Positions 6,081-9,044 of a stretch of DNA of 9,044 bases are shown here, piece by piece (position 1 is the first letter of the stretch; every line of letters begins with the position of its first letter). Source of the DNA: an uncultured Flavobacteriales bacterium (GTDB lineage: Bacteria; Bacteroidota; Bacteroidia; Flavobacteriales_D; Sanyastnellaceae). The position numbers were made by a program, and so were the translations under genes. The notes under the pieces are model-generated. The model did not search any database and was not told the DNA's origin. It saw nothing but the letters and a program-made list of their open reading frames with translations. The stretch covers positions 1 through 9,044 of the forward strand of contig CALACF010000372.1 of assembly GCA_937890245.1 (NCBI GenBank). Reading direction: 5' to 3'.

Positions 6081-6344
6081 ATGGCACACAAAAAAGCAGC
6101 CTCGTCGTCCAAGAACGGACGCGAATCAGAAAGTAAACGCCTGGGTGTAAAGATCTACGGCGGCCAAGCATGTATCGCAGGAAACATCCTCGTACGTCAG
6201 CGTGGCACACCACACAATCCCGGTGAAAACGTGGGGATCGGCAAGGATCACACCTTGTTCGCCCTCGTTGACGGAACCGTCGCGTTCCGCCGCCGCCGTG
6301 GCAACAAGAGCTTCGTTTCGGTTGTACCGAACGCCGAGGCCTGA
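6081..6344 (+). CDS. rpmA: Large-subunit ribosomal protein L27 (bL27)
   Basis: L27 sits near the peptidyl-transferase centre, and its N-terminal tail contacts the tRNA ends. The 87-residue protein has the classical start MAHKKA, SKNGRESESKRLGVK (10-24), GNILVRQRGT (34-43), NVGIGKDHTLFALVDG (50-65) and a short C-terminal strand. The N terminus begins directly at AHKKA, with no cleavable leader of the Firmicutes (Prp-processed) type. It lies 3 bp after rplU; GAAGGA at 6068-6073, inside the last rplU codons, is a possible weak ribosome-binding site 7 nt from the ATG. An intrinsic terminator follows within 25 bp. Confidence 0.98.
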   Translation: MAHKKAASSSKNGRESESKRLGVKIYGGQACIAGNILVRQRGTPHNPGENVGIGKDHTLFALVDGTVAFRRRRGNKSFVSVVPNAEA

Positions 6345-6365
6345 TTGCTAACCACACGAATTTGG

Positions 6366-6405
6366 AAAGCTCCCTGTGCCTTGATCGGTCAGGGAGTTTT
6401 TTTTT
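6366..6405 (+). terminator. Rho-independent terminator after rplU-rpmA
   Basis: The stem is CTCCCTG (6370-6376) with CAGGGAG (6390-6396). A further short inner pairing of GCC with GGT shortens the 13-nt loop. Nine T follow immediately (6397-6405), and AAA precedes the stem at 6366-6368. Its position 22 bp after the rpmA stop marks the end of the ribosomal protein transcript. Confidence 0.93.
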
Positions 6406-6481
6406 GAAACCTTGCGCTAAGTGAGCCGCCCATCGCAGTGACCCTAAATCTCGCAAAACGCCATATAGCACCTTCCATCCC
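6406..6481. other. Short intergenic region upstream of serS; no clear promoter
   Basis: This 76-bp stretch must hold the serS promoter if the terminator is efficient. TAAATCTC (6445-6452) and TATAGCAC (6464-6471) are the only AT-rich candidates; neither fits TAnnTTTG well, and no TTTG lies 19-20 bp upstream of them. There is no Shine-Dalgarno-like sequence in front of the serS ATG (CCTTCCATCCC precedes it). Confidence 0.5.
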
Positions 6482-7750
6482 ATGCTGACTTTACAAACGC
6501 TTCGCAACGACCGCGAAGGATTGATCTCTGCGTACAAGGCGCGCAACCTCGACGTGACTGAGGTTGTAGATCGGATATTGGAGCTCGACAGCGAACGTCG
6601 GCAGACCCAGAAGCAGCTCGATGACCTCAAGCACGAGCAAAACCAAGCATCGCGTGAAATTGGCGAACTCTTCAAAAGCGGTGAGCGTGAAGCTGCCGAG
6701 CAGAAGAAGACGGCCATGGGGGACATCAAAGAACGGATCCAGGGCTTGGATGCGGTATTGCGAACACTGGAGGGCCAGCAGGTCGACCGCCTGCTTGAGC
6801 TGCCCAACCGCCCGCACGCGTCGGTGCCGGTAGGCGTTTGCGACGAAGACAATGTCGTGCTCAGCGAAGAGGGCTCACGCCCTGAACTGGGTGAAGACGC
6901 CCTGCCGCATTGGGAGCTTTGCGAGAAATACGGCCTCGTCGATTTCGAACTTGGGACGAAGATTACAGGCGCTGGATTTCCCGTCTACCGTGGAAAAGGC
7001 GCACGCCTTCAACGCGCACTGATCGCGTTCTTTCTCGACCGCGCCACCGATGCGGGCTACGAAGAGTTCATTCCACCCCTTCTGGTGAACGCTGATTCGG
7101 CCCGCGGGACGGGCCAATTGCCAGACAAGGAGGGCCAGATGTACCATTGTGCTGAAGACGATTTGTACTTGATCCCTACAGCTGAGGTGCCGTTGACCAA
7201 TATCCACCGCGATGTCGTGCACAAGGCCGAAGACTTGCCAATCAAACTTTGTGGCTACACGCCATGCTTTCGCCGCGAGGCCGGATCGTACGGAAAGGAA
7301 GTCCGTGGGCTAAACCGCTTGCACCAATTCGACAAGGTCGAGATCGTGCAGATTCAGCATCCTGACAAATCTTATGAGACCCTCGACGTCATGGTGGAGC
7401 ATGTGCGCGACTTGCTTCGGGCTTTGGAGCTTCCATTTCGCACGCTGCGTCTTTGTGGGGGCGATTTGAGCTTCGCTAGTTGCTTGACTTTCGACCTTGA
7501 AGTCTGGTCGGCCGGGCAAGAGCGTTGGCTTGAAGTCTCGAGTATCTCAAATTTCGAATCCTTCCAAGCAAACCGCTTGAGCTGTCGCTACCGCGAGGGT
7601 GGAAAAAACCAATTGGTCCACACCCTCAACGGAAGTGCGCTTGCCCTGCCCCGCATCGTGGCCGCCCTGCTGGAGAACAACCAAGGGCCGGATGGCATCA
7701 ATATTCCCGAGGCTTTGCGGCCCTACACCGGCTTCGACCGCATCACATGA
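6482..7750 (+). CDS. serS: Seryl-tRNA synthetase
   Basis: This class II synthetase charges tRNA-Ser (and tRNA-Sec where present) with serine in the cytoplasm. The 422-residue length is normal. Residues about 1-110 form the N-terminal domain with a long antiparallel coiled-coil arm (LELDSERRQTQKQLDDLK onward) that grips the long variable arm of the tRNA. The catalytic core shows motif 1 (LQRALIAFFLDRATDAGYEEFIPPLLV), the serine-binding TAEVPLTN loop (T233-E235 on), motif 2 with FRREAGSYGKE (263-273), and motif 3 with LNGSALALPR ending in R391. ISNFESFQANRL is the usual 'FQaRR' segment with a relaxed second Arg. The ATG at 6482 gives the standard N terminus. The gene follows the rplU-rpmA terminator and overlaps the next gene by four bases (ATGA). 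Confidence 0.98.
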   Translation: MLTLQTLRNDREGLISAYKARNLDVTEVVDRILELDSERRQTQKQLDDLKHEQNQASREIGELFKSGEREAAEQKKTAMGDIKERIQGLDAVLRTLEGQQVDRLLELPNRPHASVPVGVCDEDNVVLSEEGSRPELGEDALPHWELCEKYGLVDFELGTKITGAGFPVYRGKGARLQRALIAFFLDRATDAGYEEFIPPLLVNADSARGTGQLPDKEGQMYHCAEDDLYLIPTAEVPLTNIHRDVVHKAEDLPIKLCGYTPCFRREAGSYGKEVRGLNRLHQFDKVEIVQIQHPDKSYETLDVMVEHVRDLLRALELPFRTLRLCGGDLSFASCLTFDLEVWSAGQERWLEVSSISNFESFQANRLSCRYREGGKNQLVHTLNGSALALPRIVAALLENNQGPDGINIPEALRPYTGFDRIT

Positions 7751-8334
7751 AACGCGCGGGCAACACGGCGGGTTTTGCCCTGCTTTGCAGCATGCTGCTC
7801 GTGGGTTTGATGTCGTGCAACAATGTCGAGCGCGCTGAACAATTGGCCTCGCTAGAATTGGTGCTGCATGAGCTAGACAGCGCAGAACAAGTTTATCGCG
7901 GCCATCTACTCGAGGAGGGCGTGCGTGCCAAACGGGCGACTGACAGCCTGCTACAACACGTGGACATGGCCCTGCTCGGACGAGAAGTGACCCGGCAACA
8001 GGCCGAACCCTTCAATGGCCTCGCCCAGCGTCGGCGTCTACTCAAAGACCAACGCGCCCGGCAGCGGCGCATCGACCAGGAGTTGAGCCGCACCCGGAAG
8101 CAAGTGACCGGCCTGCGCGAAGCCATTCGCATCGGTGCGGCAAGTGACGCACAGGGGACCACCATCGACGCGCCGTATTTGAAAAAGGCCGTCGATGACG
8201 AGACGCTCATTGCACGGCATTTGATCGAGGAAATGGCCGCAACCACCGCATTACTTGAGCGCGGACTGATGGGCTTTGATTCCCTCGAAGCCGCCGTAAC
8301 TTCTTGGCTTGAAAATGATGAGCTCGAGAAGTAA
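7747..8334 (+). CDS. Uncharacterised coiled-coil lipoprotein
   Basis: I do not recognise the family. The 195-residue product begins MKRAGN, has a hydrophobic stretch (FALLCSMLLVGL) and a lipobox LMSC with the acylated residue at Cys24, so it should be lipid-anchored in the envelope. The mature part is almost entirely predicted helix, rich in Glu, Arg, Gln and Leu, with heptad-like spacing at about 40-75 and 90-125. A short break with Gly, Thr and Pro lies around 130-145, and a second helical region runs to the end. No cysteine remains after Cys24, and no catalytic motif is visible. The start overlaps the serS stop (ATGA), and its 3' end overlaps the following TPR gene by 20 bp, implying a co-translated unit. 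A structural or adaptor role with the TPR protein is plausible but inferred. Confidence 0.85.
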   Translation: MKRAGNTAGFALLCSMLLVGLMSCNNVERAEQLASLELVLHELDSAEQVYRGHLLEEGVRAKRATDSLLQHVDMALLGREVTRQQAEPFNGLAQRRRLLKDQRARQRRIDQELSRTRKQVTGLREAIRIGAASDAQGTTIDAPYLKKAVDDETLIARHLIEEMAATTALLERGLMGFDSLEAAVTSWLENDELEK

Positions 8335-9044
8335 AAATTCGTCCGCAAAAGGCAGCCTCCTGGCCCTCCTCGCAGTTCTCACACTTGCGTTTGGCTCAAG
8401 CGCCGTGAACAGCTGTGCCGCCCAGACCGACATGGAACTGGCAACGTATTACTACAACAACGGCTCCTACGCCCAGGCTCGCCTGTACTTCGACAAGCTC
8501 TGGAAGCGCGACAAATCCGCCGCCACCTACGAGATGTACATCAACACCTTGCTGGAGCTCGAGGCGTACAGCGAGGCCGAGAAAATTGTCAAGGGCCGCC
8601 TTCGGTCGCGCAAGGACCAGGCCATGGCCCAGATCGATTTGGGCGATTTATTCCTGCGAATTGGCGAACAAGAAAAGGCAGACGGGGCCTTCGACAAGGC
8701 ACTCGAACATCTGGCCACCGGCCGTGCCGCCGCCAAGCGCATCGCTGAGGCCTTCATCCAACTAGACCAACTCGACCGCGCACTCGAAGTCTACAAGCTG
8801 GCCATCTCCACGGATAAATCCGGCTACGGATACCATTACGAATTGGCCAACCTTCAGGGCCTTCGTGGCGACCACGATGGAATGATTGAGGCCTTTCTCG
8901 AGCTGCTCCACGTCAAGCCAAATTACCTACGCACCGTCCAAAACAGTTTCAATCGCAACCTGCGCGTGACCTCAGATCCAGTGCAAGCTGAGGTCGTGCG
9001 CGTCAAGGTCTTGCGCGCGGCCCAGCGTTACCCAGAGGACGCTG
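8315..9044 (+). CDS. Exported tetratricopeptide-repeat protein, 3' end beyond the window
   Basis: An open frame from the ATG at 8315 runs without a stop to the window edge, giving 243 codons and an incomplete gene. The N terminus has a basic stretch (RSKNSSAK), a hydrophobic core (SLLALLAVLTLAFGSSAV, 14-31) and NSCAAQ, consistent with export; Cys34 is not in a strong lipobox, so signal peptidase I cleavage is as likely. From about residue 40, TPR-like helical hairpins follow in series: LATYYYNNGSYAQARLYFDK, NTLLELEAYSEAEKIV, IDLGDLFLRIGEQEKADGAF, AFIQLDQLDRALEVYKLAI and YELANLQGLRGDHDGMIEAF. Each has the usual small/large residue spacing. TPR arrays hold partner proteins, here outside the cytoplasm. 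The gene overlaps the lipoprotein gene by 20 bp. ATG at 8318 is an equivalent start; ATG at 8432 would remove the signal peptide and is less likely. Confidence 0.85.
   Translation, partial: MMSSRSKNSSAKGSLLALLAVLTLAFGSSAVNSCAAQTDMELATYYYNNGSYAQARLYFDKLWKRDKSAATYEMYINTLLELEAYSEAEKIVKGRLRSRKDQAMAQIDLGDLFLRIGEQEKADGAFDKALEHLATGRAAAKRIAEAFIQLDQLDRALEVYKLAISTDKSGYGYHYELANLQGLRGDHDGMIEAFLELLHVKPNYLRTVQNSFNRNLRVTSDPVQAEVVRVKVLRAAQRYPEDA

Noticed and set aside
5769..6089. Minus-strand frames opposite the L21 tail encoding Cys/Ser/Phe- or Ala-rich hydrophobic peptides
   Set aside because: They are antisense images of the Lys/Ala repeats; apparent membrane-like character comes only from the repeat composition.
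6403..6452. A serS promoter using TTTG at 6403-6406 and TAAATCTC at 6445-6452
   Set aside because: The spacing is about 38 bp instead of 19-20, the -7 match is poor, and the TTTG is the end of the terminator T-run.
8415..8765. 116-codon plus-strand frame at the right end
   Set aside because: It is a shifted reading within the TPR gene that starts at 8315 and runs off the window; its Pro/Arg/Thr-rich translation has no domain, whereas the other frame gives clear TPR units.

Overview
The window looks like a chromosomal housekeeping segment from a fairly GC-rich member of the Bacteroidota, most likely Flavobacteriales. The basis is as follows. NrdA has the eukaryote-like active-site spacing. 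L21 begins MYAIVEIAG and carries a long Lys/Ala tail. L27 resembles flavobacterial L27. A Bacteroidota-type promoter (TTTG, 19 bp, then a near match to TAnnTTTG) precedes rplU, and most genes lack a convincing Shine-Dalgarno sequence. I see no mobile element, CRISPR array, tRNA, rRNA or phage gene. Coding density is very high, and no gap exceeds about 140 bp.

Layout. (1) 57-3094, plus strand: nrdA (class I ribonucleotide reductase large subunit), then a uroporphyrinogen-III synthase-like gene (hemD) that starts on the nrdA stop codon (TGATG). (2) 4527-3095, minus strand: a small lipoprotein with a heavy-metal-associated (HMA) domain, overlapping by ATGA with ctaA (heme A synthase). ctaA and hemD converge with their stop codons abutting in one TGATCA palindrome. 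(3) 4555-5502, plus strand: a DMT/EamA-family transporter, separated from the lipoprotein gene by only 27 bp that hold a 16-bp palindrome. (4) 5571-6344, plus strand: rplU-rpmA (L21, L27), with a promoter in front and a strong intrinsic terminator behind. (5) 6482 to the right edge, plus strand: serS, an unrecognised coiled-coil lipoprotein and a secreted tetratricopeptide-repeat (TPR) protein cut by the window end. These three genes overlap end to end.

How the genes relate. rplU, rpmA and serS serve translation, and nrdA serves DNA precursor synthesis. The hemD-like gene and ctaA both belong to heme metabolism (tetrapyrrole ring closure and heme A for cytochrome oxidase). The HMA lipoprotein coupled to ctaA suggests a link to metal supply for oxidase assembly, which is inference. 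The serS-lipoprotein-TPR run suggests an envelope function co-transcribed with a tRNA synthetase.

I found no clear exotic system. The points most worth a second look are the metal-lipoprotein/ctaA pair, the diverged HemD, the repeat-built L21 tail with an altered GHRQ motif, the palindrome between divergent genes, and the uncharacterised lipoprotein/TPR pair behind serS.
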